Part shown: positions 1 to 6,857 of the stretch, piece by piece
Position numbering within the stretch: position 1 is the stretch's first letter
How the letters are laid out: each line of letters opens with the position of its first letter
Assembly: GCA_030745875.1 (NCBI GenBank)
Contig: JASLNT010000004.1
Coordinates: 1-37,780 of the forward strand
DNA from: Phycisphaerae bacterium
GTDB taxonomy: Bacteria > Planctomycetota > Phycisphaerae > SM23-33
Direction of reading: 5' to 3'
DNA length: 37,780 bases
Position numbers and translations under genes: made by a program
The notes under the pieces: generated by a model
The model's database searches: none
The model's input: the letters and a program-made list of their open reading frames with translations, nothing else
What the model was told of the DNA's origin: nothing

Positions 1-239
1 TTTCGGCATGGTGCCGGAGATGGAAGAAAACGCAGCCGTGTATTCCTCCGGGTTCGGCTACGCCTCACCCTCCGGAATACACGGACAAAGCGGTAACCTG
101 ACTCTCATTCACAGTGGTACAGAAAATGGGGGCAGGTCACACGGCACAACAATGCACGCCAGAAGAACGACCGCAAACATAACAGACCGCAACATCCCGA
201 CTGGACATAATTGTGTGTCTTCACAATTCATTATTGTAT
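1..239 (-). other. Start of a third integron cassette, no convincing gene
   Basis: This stretch follows the GTTATGC end of the attC at 240-312 and should be the promoter-proximal part of a third cassette read on the minus strand. No long minus-strand frame is open. The only candidate is a 28-codon frame (195 down to 109) with a hydrophobic start, MLRSVMFAVVLLAC, but no clear ribosome binding site. A strong palindrome follows at 36-84. No GTTATGC partner for the cassette end occurs here, so its attC must lie to the left of the window. Confidence 0.45.
36..84. repeat. Imperfect palindrome, 11-bp perfect stem
   Basis: Arms CCGTGTATTCC (36-46) and GGAATACACGG (74-84) are perfect complements. The 27-base loop holds a further partly pairing CTCCGGG/CCCTCC segment and a small GGC-TAC-GCC hairpin. 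The size is like the central part of an attC, but the conserved RYYYAAC and GTTRRRY ends are absent. It may be a degenerate attC, a REP-like element or a terminator for the cassette. Confidence 0.6.
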
Positions 240-312
240 GCATAACGTTTCGTGTCATCGGCGCCGCTGGTCCGCCTTCGGTCCGCCACAGGCGGACACA
301 CGTTTGTTATGC
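240..312 (-). other. Integron attC site of the TPR-lipoprotein cassette
   Basis: Read on the minus strand the site starts with R'' GCATAAC (312-306) and ends with R' GTTATGC (246-240), a perfect 7-bp match. The next layer, CGTGT...ACACG, also pairs, with AAA bulges on both sides, and the centre holds repeated GTCCGCC/GGCGGAC blocks that can fold in more than one way. It begins one base after the TAG stop of the cassette gene, as attC sites usually do. Length is 73 bp, within the known range. Confidence 0.85.
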
Positions 313-912
313 CTATTTGTTCGCCGGTTGTGTTGCAGCTAACTCGCTGATCCGCGCGCGTGCCAGAGAGCCGCTCCACCCTTCTGGATCGAGGGCGGTG
401 GTTTTTTCGTAAGCTGCGATAGCAGCCTTTTTCTCTCCAAGTTTCTCATAAGACAAGCCCAAGTTATAGTGCCCACGGGGATCATCCGGTTTAATGGCGA
501 TCAGCTGTTTTGAAGCGGCGATTACATCGTCGTACCGTTTGAGTCTGCGGTAGGCGATGAACATGTTATTGAACGCAGCAGTGTAATCCGGTTCGATAGC
601 AATGGCCTTCTTGCAGGCGGCAACAGCGTCCTCGTATTGCTTTAGACCCAAGTAGGCAGCACTCATGTTATGGTACGCCGCAGGGAAATCCGGCTTGATG
701 GCAATGGCCTTCTCGCAGATGGCGATGGCATCATCATACCGGCGTTCTGCTAGACATTCATGCACCTGATTCAATTGGCTCATGGCAGCAAGATCTCTCC
801 GCGGCTCGTCTTCTTTCTGGGAATCACAGCTACACAAGAAAGCAGACAGCACGACAAGTGCATAGCGGGCCGCAAGAGCCCCGCCCCGAAATTGTCTTGT
901 CTTCTCAATCAT
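313..912 (-). CDS. TPR-repeat lipoprotein in an integron cassette
   Basis: The 199-residue protein has a basic N-terminus and a hydrophobic stretch ending in Leu-Cys-Ser-Cys near residue 29, a plausible lipoprotein signal. The remainder is at least three tetratricopeptide repeats: successive segments share the pattern 'A-ai-KPD-aa-N-a-Y--l--yedAi-a--kAIaI-PD'. TPRs mediate protein-protein contacts, here probably in the periplasm or at the outer membrane. The ATG lies 11 bases from the preceding attC, and the TAG stop abuts the attC at 240-312, so the gene fills its cassette. With so little 5' space, expression probably depends on the integron promoter or read-through. The partner is unknown; the family call is secure, the biological role is not. 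Confidence 0.85.
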   Translation of the reverse strand: MIEKTRQFRGGALAARYALVVLSAFLCSCDSQKEDEPRRDLAAMSQLNQVHECLAERRYDDAIAICEKAIAIKPDFPAAYHNMSAAYLGLKQYEDAVAACKKAIAIEPDYTAAFNNMFIAYRRLKRYDDVIAASKQLIAIKPDDPRGHYNLGLSYEKLGEKKAAIAAYEKTTALDPEGWSGSLARARISELAATQPANK

Positions 913-922
913 TTTGTCGTCT

Positions 923-982
923 GCATAACGTCCAAGCTCAGCGGTCCGCCGGAGGCGGATCCGCTGGAGCGTCTTGTTAGCA
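923..982 (-). other. Integron attC site of the first cassette
   Basis: Read on the minus strand: R'' TGCTAAC (982-976), stem arms CAGCGG-A-TCCGCC and GGCGGACCGCTG around a TCC loop, then GTTATGC (929-923). The left arm has an unpaired A and, one layer out, GCT-C-CAGCGG against CCGCTGAGC leaves an unpaired C; such extrahelical bases are a hallmark of folded attC sites. R'' is the exact complement of GTTAGCA at the start of the same cassette (1718-1712). The site follows the TAG stop of the 235-residue gene by five bases. Confidence 0.9.
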
Positions 983-987
983 TGGCC

Positions 988-1695
988 CTACATATCATAG
1001 AACATTGGCAGTTTGTTTTCATGCGCTTTGCGCGCCAGATCCGTGTACATGGATAAAGAAAACCTGAAAACATCTTCCAGTGGTGATTCTGCAGTCAATT
1101 GCGCCTGTAGTGCACTGTTCATCTCACCCGCATCCATTTCCACGGTCTGCTCATTGAGCATCCGGAGCCCAATGGCAAGCAGACCGGTTGATGAAATATT
1201 GATTTTCTCGTTGCAGACATCGACGAAGTCAAACGTAAAGTCAAAATCGGCTGGCAGCCAAAGTCCTGAACAAGTGATCATTATGAACCGATTCTTGCCG
1301 GATTCCTTTGTCTCCATTGCCTCAAGAACAACCGGATCCGCCATCCAATCTTCCGACAGCATTTCCGGTATGGGTTTGCCCGCATTCACATAAGACGCAG
1401 CAGTGACAATAGCACCCCATCCATCGTATCCCGGGCGATCAGTAAAGTATGGGGACGTCGGCTCTTCGGACCAGGTAATTGGACCATCCAGATGTGAAGA
1501 CAATTGCTGATTGATGACCTCCAGCCACTGTTTCGATACATTTGCCACTTCGTCCCAGTTTGGCAAAGGTTGATCAACCCCGGGACCAATCTTCTGATAC
1601 GACTGCCCCGACTCTCTGGCATAGGCCTGCACCACATTTTCCCATTCTTGTGTGTAGTAACGCGCCAATGAACCAACGTAAATATCTAGTGCCAA
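988..1695 (-). CDS. Cassette-borne protein of unknown function (235 aa)
   Basis: I do not recognise a characterised family. The protein is acidic, has no signal peptide or membrane segment, and begins MALDIYVGSLARYY, followed by a Trp/Pro-rich middle part. It looks like a soluble globular cytoplasmic protein. The start is a TTG at 1695, supported by AAGGAGA eight bases upstream; no ATG in frame explains the conserved-looking N-terminus. The ribosome binding site lies between the start codon and the attI/cassette junction at 1718, so the cassette brings its own translation signal. It is the first cassette, the position normally best expressed. The base composition is visibly more AT-rich than the genes to the right of the integron, consistent with separate ancestry. 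Confidence 0.8.
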   Translation of the reverse strand: MALDIYVGSLARYYTQEWENVVQAYARESGQSYQKIGPGVDQPLPNWDEVANVSKQWLEVINQQLSSHLDGPITWSEEPTSPYFTDRPGYDGWGAIVTAASYVNAGKPIPEMLSEDWMADPVVLEAMETKESGKNRFIMITCSGLWLPADFDFTFDFVDVCNEKINISSTGLLAIGLRMLNEQTVEMDAGEMNSALQAQLTAESPLEDVFRFSLSMYTDLARKAHENKLPMFYDM

Positions 1696-2112
1696 TCTGA
1701 TCTCCTTGGAATGCTAACAATGTATCTCGCGCGTTTTGCATGATAACATGCAGACTCCGGACAGGCTGTTTTGGTCTGAACACCTGACACGGGCACTGCT
1801 TACTGCAATTGAAACGCGATTGTTGATGCGCAAAAACGTGCAGCCCTTACTGCATCTTCTCGCATCGGTATTTGACAGTATTATACAGGTCCGGAGCCAC
1901 TGAACCACTTTTCTTTTCAAGAACTTGCGATGACTGGACGTCCGAGTCAACTGCCGGATCGGGCCCCGCCAAGGCGTGATATTCATGCAATTCTGGTGAT
2001 ATGCGCTCATGTCTCGCCGCTGGCGCCTCCCACAATACATTATTATCAAATATATTAGAATAATGTTAGGTATTTGTTTGGATTGTGAAGGAAACGCATG
2101 TAGACTGCCTGC
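1696..2112. promoter_or_regulatory. attI region and integron promoters (417 bp without a gene)
   Basis: The cassette boundary is at GTTAGCA (minus strand, 1718-1712), so attI lies just to its right. A TATAAT hexamer on the minus strand (1885-1880) points into the array and could be the -10 of the cassette promoter, but the -35 region (GTGGTT at 17-bp spacing) is poor. An AT-rich stretch at 2039-2065 is the likely intI promoter. Small frames here (for example 2035-1847, minus) lack a ribosome binding site or family resemblance and are not called. Confidence 0.5.
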
Positions 2113-3147
2113 ATGAAGCTCATAGATCAGGTCAAACATCGGCTTCGTGCGATGCACTACTCCTATCGAACCGAGCAGTCATATGTGAGGTGGCTGGTCC
2201 GTTTCATCCGCTTCCACAAACTACAGCACCCGATAAACATGGGCGGAGCGGAGATCGAGGAGTTCCTGACCGATCTGGCCGTTCGCGGGCGCGTATCGGC
2301 GACTACCCAGAACCAGGCGCTCTCGGCGATCGTGTTCATGTACAAGCACGTCCTGAACCGCGATCCGGGCCAGTTCAACGCCGTTCGCGCCAAACGGCCT
2401 CAACGCTTGCCGGTCGTTTTGTCTCGCAAAGAGGTCCGGGCAATTCTGGCCGGCATGCGAGGCGTATACCGCCTGATGGCGGAGGTCATGTACGGCGGAG
2501 GTCTGCGGATGCAAGGCTGCTGCCAACTGCGAATGCAGGATGTGGACCTGGAGCGCGGGCAGCTTATCGTGCGACAAGGCAAGGGTCAGAAGGACCGGGC
2601 GACAATCCTTCCGGCGGCCTGCATAGAGACGATGGACCAGCAGTTGACCTGGCGACGGACGATCCACGAGCAGGATCTGGCCGACGGCGAGGGGCGCGTG
2701 CAACTACCCTATGCCATAGAACGGAAATATCCCAAGGCCGCCCGATCACTCGGATGGCAATTTGTTTTCGCTTCCCAAAAGCTGAGTCGGGATCCCCGTA
2801 CGGGTCGGCGCGGTCGGCACTACGTGCATCCGTCGTCGGTCCAGCGCGCCATCAAGCGAGCGGTTCGAGCGGCCGGTGTTGTCAAACGGGTTACGTCGCA
2901 CGCGTTTCGTCATTCATTCGCCACCCATTTGTTGGAGGGGGGATATGACATCCGGACTATCCAGAAGCTGCTGGGGCACAAGGACGTGCGGACCACTATG
3001 ATCTACACACATGTTGTCGCCGAAGGCGCCAAGGGCGTGCTAGGGGTCAAAAGTCCTCTAGACACCATTGAAGGCGAGTTTCCCGGTCGCAACGCCAGAG
3101 ACACACTACCGACAGGGCGGATTATCGATCCGCCTTCTTGCACGTAA
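2113..3147 (+). CDS. intI: Integron integrase IntI
   Basis: This 344-residue tyrosine recombinase catalyses attC x attI and attC x attC recombination. The N-terminal SAM-like DNA-binding domain covers about residues 1-90 (HYSYRTEQSYVRWLVRFIRFH). Catalytic residues seen are Arg132, Lys157, His263, Arg266, His289 and Tyr298. The feature that separates IntI from XerC/XerD is present: the extra domain between boxes I and II, about residues 195-240, with LPYAIERKYPKAARSLGWQF. The C-terminus GVKSPLDTI also matches IntI proteins. The usual Glu of box I (LRxxEC) is Gly135 here (LRMQGCC). The start ATG has only a distant GAAGGAA upstream. A GGCGGA/TCCGCC hairpin sits at 3116-3134, just before the stop. 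Confidence 0.95.
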   Translation: MKLIDQVKHRLRAMHYSYRTEQSYVRWLVRFIRFHKLQHPINMGGAEIEEFLTDLAVRGRVSATTQNQALSAIVFMYKHVLNRDPGQFNAVRAKRPQRLPVVLSRKEVRAILAGMRGVYRLMAEVMYGGGLRMQGCCQLRMQDVDLERGQLIVRQGKGQKDRATILPAACIETMDQQLTWRRTIHEQDLADGEGRVQLPYAIERKYPKAARSLGWQFVFASQKLSRDPRTGRRGRHYVHPSSVQRAIKRAVRAAGVVKRVTSHAFRHSFATHLLEGGYDIRTIQKLLGHKDVRTTMIYTHVVAEGAKGVLGVKSPLDTIEGEFPGRNARDTLPTGRIIDPPSCT

Positions 3148-3820
3148 TGCAATCCGGAGAAACGCACCAACGCCCGGATTTTTCATAACAGCGGCCAATC
3201 CCTTTATGAACCCCCTTTTCATTATCACACGCTCACCCTTCAGAACTTACAGATACGCTCTCTCCGTTTTGGGCAGTTTCTGATACTAGGCACGTCAGCA
3301 GAACAAACGCTCATCCGCCAGGTAGTTGTACGGTCTGTTGTACTACATCTCATGATCACCGGCGCAGCATTTCAACACCGCTCACCACGCAGACAGCAGG
3401 CGTCAACGCAACAAGGCCGGGCGAGTAAACCTCCAGCTATTGTTCCATCTTGGCGACATAACCATTTGCCAACACATATGTTAAGATGCTGTGAAGCGCC
3501 ACGCGGCGTCAAGTGTTTTTTTGAGCTTTTTTCCAAACGACATAAGCCAACGTAACTCTCTTTCACGCAAGCTGTTACAGCATCGCATCGAGTGAATCTT
3601 TCTGATTTGCGGGATTGGCGCCAGGTTCACACCTCTTGGCGAGGCGGGCGAACGGAGCGTTTGGGATTGGCTCGGCGCGGGGGGGGGATTGTGTGTCGTA
3701 AGCGGCTGTCTGGCGGCAGGATAGGTAAGCCAGGGCGGCCTGTCGTGCGGTGATAATGAGCGGTCGGCGGGCGATGGGCGGTCGACAAATGTGTGAACCA
3801 ATTGTGAACGTGCGGGCGAC
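3148..3820. other. 673-bp region with no recognisable gene
   Basis: Between intI and the SpoIIE phosphatase no frame has a ribosome binding site plus a protein-like composition. Several short frames overlap on both strands, as expected by chance. The region includes a run of nine G (from about 3680) and shows no tRNA, repeat family or second attC. It may be a remnant of older sequence at the integron boundary. Confidence 0.5.
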
Positions 3821-4993
3821 TCAGGCTTCGATATCGAGCGTCATGACTGTGATATCGTCGGTCTGCCGGCCTTGGGAGCATGCGTCTTCAACACGGGAAC
3901 TGATCCGCCCCATCATCTCCGGTTTGGGCAGCGCGAGCTCGGGCTCGAAGATCTCGGTGAACGAACTGGTGGTTTCCTGGGCCAGCGAATCTGTGGCGCC
4001 GTCAGTATAGAGTATCACCCTATCGCCCGGTTCGAGCGAGACTTGGCGGGCCTCGAACTCCGCATCGTCAAAGACGCCCAGCAGGCACCCGTCGGCCTCG
4101 AGCGACTGGAAAGACCCGTCGCTGCGAACGAGCACGGGCGCGGGATGTCCGGCGCGAGCGTAGGTGAGCGTAAGCGTCGCGGTGTCCAGCACGCAGTAAA
4201 CCGCTGTGCAGAAGTTGCAGCTTGACAGCTCCTGTGCGCAGATGTCGTCATTGAGCTCAGCCAGCGACACGTCCGGAGGGATAATCTCGTAGGTGTTGCC
4301 CACAATACGCTTGGTTTGCAGGGCTTTTTTGATGAACATCGTCAGCAGCGCAGCGGGCAGGCCGTGACCGACCGCATCTGCGATATAGAACCCCACGTGC
4401 GTCTCGTCAAGACGCGTAACATCATATATATCACCGCTTACAAAGCTGATCGGACGATAAAGCACGCTGAATCGCGCATCTCCGATTTCGGGCATGCGTC
4501 GGGGCAGGAAGTCTCGCTGCAGCCTTGACGCCAGGCGCATCTCTTCGTCGAGGGTCTCTATCGCTCCGCGTGTGGCGCCGTTGATGCTTCGCAGATTGAA
4601 TATATCGCTATGAAGGTCTGCGATTGTGGGCTGCAGCGCCCAGATCGCGGCGATATGCGCTTCCAGCACTTCGGGCGAGACGGTGGTGGGCACGCTGAGA
4701 AACTGCCCGGCCCGACTGGAAAGCATCTTCCGCCCGGTGGCTTCGGATTCATCCAGCATGACCAGCACAACTGCTGAACTGCCCTCCAGTTCCTGAAGAA
4801 TCACGCTAAGGTGGAGCGATCCGTCGCCATTGTCGCTGGGGCGAACCACCGCCACACCGGCGTCGCGGAGCTGATCTGACATCGGTCGCGAGCGATCGAG
4901 GGGCCTGATATCCCAGCGGTCCCCGGCGGCTTGCCGTACGGTCTGGGGGGCCGTCTCAGCGCCGATCCACAACAATGTAGGTCTGTCTGACAA
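3821..4993 (-). CDS. PP2C-type serine phosphatase (RsbU/SpoIIE family)
   Basis: The C-terminal two thirds (about residues 150-390) is a SpoIIE/RsbU phosphatase domain, which removes phosphate from Ser/Thr of anti-sigma-factor antagonists or similar regulators. Seen are the linker helix MRLASRLQRDFLP, the metal-binding aspartates in SGDIYDV and ADAVGHGLPAALL, the YTDGATDSL motif and the terminal TDDITVMTL. The first 130 residues resemble a degenerate receiver-like alpha/beta domain without an obvious phospho-acceptor signature, so the input signal is unclear. The start used is a TTG at 4993 with GGGACGG about five bases upstream; an earlier start in the same frame is possible. No antagonist or anti-sigma gene lies next to it. 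Confidence 0.9.
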   Translation of the reverse strand: MSDRPTLLWIGAETAPQTVRQAAGDRWDIRPLDRSRPMSDQLRDAGVAVVRPSDNGDGSLHLSVILQELEGSSAVVLVMLDESEATGRKMLSSRAGQFLSVPTTVSPEVLEAHIAAIWALQPTIADLHSDIFNLRSINGATRGAIETLDEEMRLASRLQRDFLPRRMPEIGDARFSVLYRPISFVSGDIYDVTRLDETHVGFYIADAVGHGLPAALLTMFIKKALQTKRIVGNTYEIIPPDVSLAELNDDICAQELSSCNFCTAVYCVLDTATLTLTYARAGHPAPVLVRSDGSFQSLEADGCLLGVFDDAEFEARQVSLEPGDRVILYTDGATDSLAQETTSSFTEIFEPELALPKPEMMGRISSRVEDACSQGRQTDDITVMTLDIEA

Positions 4994-5064
4994 AAAACCG
5001 TCCCGTTCACCGGCGTATCCAATAGACGTAAGCCTCGCACGAGCGAGTCTCTATGGAATAATCG

Positions 5065-5568
5065 TCAAGGTCCCGGGGCCGCTTTAGTTGCAGGTGGGAT
5101 ATTTCCGAGAAACTCCACCTTGTCCCCCTCTCGGATACCTTTCCTGGCGAATGCTCCGGCGGAGACTTCCAGGGCGTATTGAGCGGGAACAATCGAAGGG
5201 TATATCACGCGCCCGAGGCGATCGATTTCGGCGGGCATCGTATATATCTTCACGATTCGTAAGTCGCTGTCTATGTAAGCTATATCCAGCGATATAAGGC
5301 AATCTCGCATGCAATAGGCCCGTGGGCGGGCATTGGGATACATAAACAGCATGCCCACCGATTCGCTGAGATGAGCCCTCTTGCCCATACCGAGATACCG
5401 CTGATCATCCGTCATCGCCAGGTCAACGTCCCAGACCGTCGATCCGATCTTAACCTGGGGCGGGCCGCTGCGGGCGCGGGCGCGGCATCCTGGGATCCCG
5501 GGCGACACGCACAACGCGGCCAGCCACAAACACACGCCGAATATCAGCTTTCTGCAACTGCGATCCAT
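5065..5568 (-). CDS. DUF192 exported protein
   Basis: A DUF192-family protein of 167 residues. The N-terminus MDRSCRKLIFGVCLWLAALCV is a signal peptide or anchor, possibly a lipoprotein signal ending at PGC. The family pattern is visible: an early TDDQRYLGMGKRAHLSESVGM segment, MLFMYPNARPRAYCMRD, then ISLDIAYIDSDLRIVKI and a C-terminal ALEVSAGAFARKG. The function of the family is not established; it is an exported beta-rich domain. The ATG at 5568 was chosen over longer in-frame starts because GGAGGGTG lies just upstream and the protein then starts with its signal sequence. It follows maf by four bases on the same strand, so the two form an operon. Confidence 0.85.
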   Translation of the reverse strand: MDRSCRKLIFGVCLWLAALCVSPGIPGCRARARSGPPQVKIGSTVWDVDLAMTDDQRYLGMGKRAHLSESVGMLFMYPNARPRAYCMRDCLISLDIAYIDSDLRIVKIYTMPAEIDRLGRVIYPSIVPAQYALEVSAGAFARKGIREGDKVEFLGNIPPATKAAPGP

Positions 5569-5572
5569 AGGT

Positions 5573-6181
5573 TCACCCTCCGTCGGGCCGTCTGCGCCGC
5601 TCAAACGCCTCCAGCATCCTGGCGACAAGTTCCATGGGCAGGCCCACAACGTTCGAAAAACTCCCATCGACTTCAACAACAAATCTGTCTCCTGTTTCCT
5701 GTATGGCGTATGAGCCGGCCTTTCCGCGCCACTCGTCGGACTCCACGTATTCATTGATTTCCGCGGGCGTTATGGTTCGCATCGTCACGTGTGTGGTCGC
5801 AGAGGCGATCATCCGCCAATGCTCCGGTCCCAGCAGCGCGACGCCCGTAATCACTTCGTGCCGCGTCCCCGAGAGCTTTGCGAGCATTTCCGCGGCCTGC
5901 TCGGGCCCGGAGGCTTTGCCCAGGATATCTCCACCTACAGCCACCACAGTGTCCGCACCGAGGACGGCGCCGCTATCATTAAGTCTCTCGACGGAACTGG
6001 CTTTGAAGTAAGCCAGCGCCTCGGCCTGTTCGGCGGGGGTTAGTCGGACGTCGATATCCTTCGGTTCGGGGATCGGGGGATGCACTACGCGACAAGTCAG
6101 CCCCGCCTGGCGCATCAGCATCTTGCGCCTGGGGCTGCTCGAGGCCAAAATCAATGTTTCGCAGGCCGCTTCGGTGGTCAT
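5573..6181 (-). CDS. maf: Maf-family nucleoside triphosphate pyrophosphatase
   Basis: Maf proteins hydrolyse non-canonical or house-cleaning nucleotides such as dTTP/UTP to monophosphates. The 202-residue length is normal. Signature motifs are LASSSPRRKMLM at the N-terminus, the GADTVVAV strand, the STTHVTMR-like central strand and EWRGKAGSYAIQ, which fits the YhdE (dTTP/UTP) subtype rather than the m7GTP subtype. The frame is open upstream to 6256, but the added residues are low-complexity and the family starts near MTTEAACETLILASSSP, so ATG at 6181 is used. The stop is four bases from the DUF192 start; the two are co-transcribed. It is divergent from the DUF2752 gene. Confidence 0.93.
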   Translation of the reverse strand: MTTEAACETLILASSSPRRKMLMRQAGLTCRVVHPPIPEPKDIDVRLTPAEQAEALAYFKASSVERLNDSGAVLGADTVVAVGGDILGKASGPEQAAEMLAKLSGTRHEVITGVALLGPEHWRMIASATTHVTMRTITPAEINEYVESDEWRGKAGSYAIQETGDRFVVEVDGSFSNVVGLPMELVARMLEAFERRRRPDGG

Positions 6182-6305
6182 CGCATCTGTTCCGGTTGGT
6201 TGGCCTGTGGGCCTGGATCGCTGGGGAGTTGCCCGGCTGGGTGAACTATATCCCAATACCTGACCGAATGAAAGCCCTCGGTGCGGTCTGTTCGATGAGA
6301 ATTCG

Positions 6306-6335
6306 TTGACCCCGCGGCGAGTCGGCGTCTACAAT
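6306..6335 (+). promoter_or_regulatory. Candidate sigma-70 promoter for the DUF2752 gene
   Basis: TTGACC (6306-6311), an 18-base spacer and TACAAT (6330-6335) lie 26 bases before the ATG at 6362. An AAGGAA ribosome binding site follows. Read by eye; not tested. Confidence 0.5.
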
Positions 6336-6361
6336 ACGGTTCCAGCGAGGGTAAGGAAACC

Positions 6362-6847
6362 ATGCCGGACACGAACGTCACACCAGCCAGACCGGAAACT
6401 CCGGACAGGAAGTCTCGCCGCGTGCGTCTGGCGGGCGCGGCGGCGGCCTTACCGTGCTGGGCAATACTGGCGGTGGGAATGTCCCTGACCGCTCGCAGCA
6501 AGGGCGACGGAACGCACACGCAGATAGGTCTGCCCGGATGCCGCTCGATGGTGGTCGACGGCGTGCCTTGTCCGACGTGCGGTCTTACGACGTCCATAAC
6601 AGCCGCCGCACACGGAGATTTCGGCGCATCGGTCAGCGCCAACGTGTTCGGAACGGTTCTGTTTTTCGCGCTCGTTCTGGCGGGCGTGATTGGCGCTCTT
6701 CAAGCCGTCAGCGGAAGAAACATGCTAGGACGGATATTCCGTCGCAGATGGTGGTTGTTCGGCGGGCTTTTGATTATGGGCGTACTGGCCGGATGGGCCG
6801 TCAAGCTGGCGATCGGGTACAATACGGGACAATATCCCACGCATTAG
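6362..6847 (+). CDS. DUF2752 membrane protein
   Basis: A 161-residue inner-membrane protein. The family hallmark CPTCGLTTS sits between the first and second hydrophobic segments, preceded by GLPGCRSMV. Membrane helices are visible at about residues 24-43 (LAGAAAALPCWAILAVGMSL), 95-118 (VLFFALVLAGVIGAL) and 131-150 (WWLFGGLLIMGVLAGWAV). Members of the family are small multi-pass proteins of unknown function; the CPxCG motif may bind metal, which is inference. The ATG has AAGGAA seven bases upstream. It is followed after ten bases by two lipoprotein genes on the same strand and probably forms an operon with them. Confidence 0.88.
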   Translation: MPDTNVTPARPETPDRKSRRVRLAGAAAALPCWAILAVGMSLTARSKGDGTHTQIGLPGCRSMVVDGVPCPTCGLTTSITAAAHGDFGASVSANVFGTVLFFALVLAGVIGALQAVSGRNMLGRIFRRRWWLFGGLLIMGVLAGWAVKLAIGYNTGQYPTH

Positions 6848-6857
6848 AGGTGCTCAA

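Larger units (their letters stand above)
1..3147. mobile_element. Chromosomal integron, intI end (array continues past left edge)
   Basis: A complete integron integrase gene (2113-3147, +) is followed on its 5' side by an attI-like spacer and then by cassettes whose genes all lie on the minus strand and read away from intI. This is the classical layout with intI divergent from the array. Two attC sites are visible (923-982 and 240-312), each directly after the stop codon of a cassette gene. The cassette starting at about 1718 is about 790 bp and the next about 683 bp; a third begins at about 239 and leaves the window. Each cassette start is complementary to the R'' box of its own attC. The recognition rests on sequence pattern only; array length and activity are unknown. 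Confidence 0.9.

Noticed and set aside
36..84. A third attC site
   Set aside because: The size and palindrome fit, but neither RYYYAAC nor GTTRRRY ends are present, and cassette 3 should end with an R'' GCATAAC, which is not found here.
36..84. Member of the same REP family as 16192-16898
   Set aside because: Only CCCTCCGGA is shared; stem, loop and flanks differ.
1847..2035. Small minus-strand gene in the attI region
   Set aside because: No ATG, no ribosome binding site and no family resemblance; more likely part of the attI leader.
2085..2948. A second plus-strand frame overlapping intI
   Set aside because: Arg/Gly/Pro-rich shadow of the high-GC intI gene with no ribosome binding site; intI itself is certain.
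3352..3801. Protein genes in the 3.1-3.8 kb gap
   Set aside because: Frames on both strands are Arg/Pro/His-rich, lack ribosome binding sites and overlap each other; typical of chance frames.
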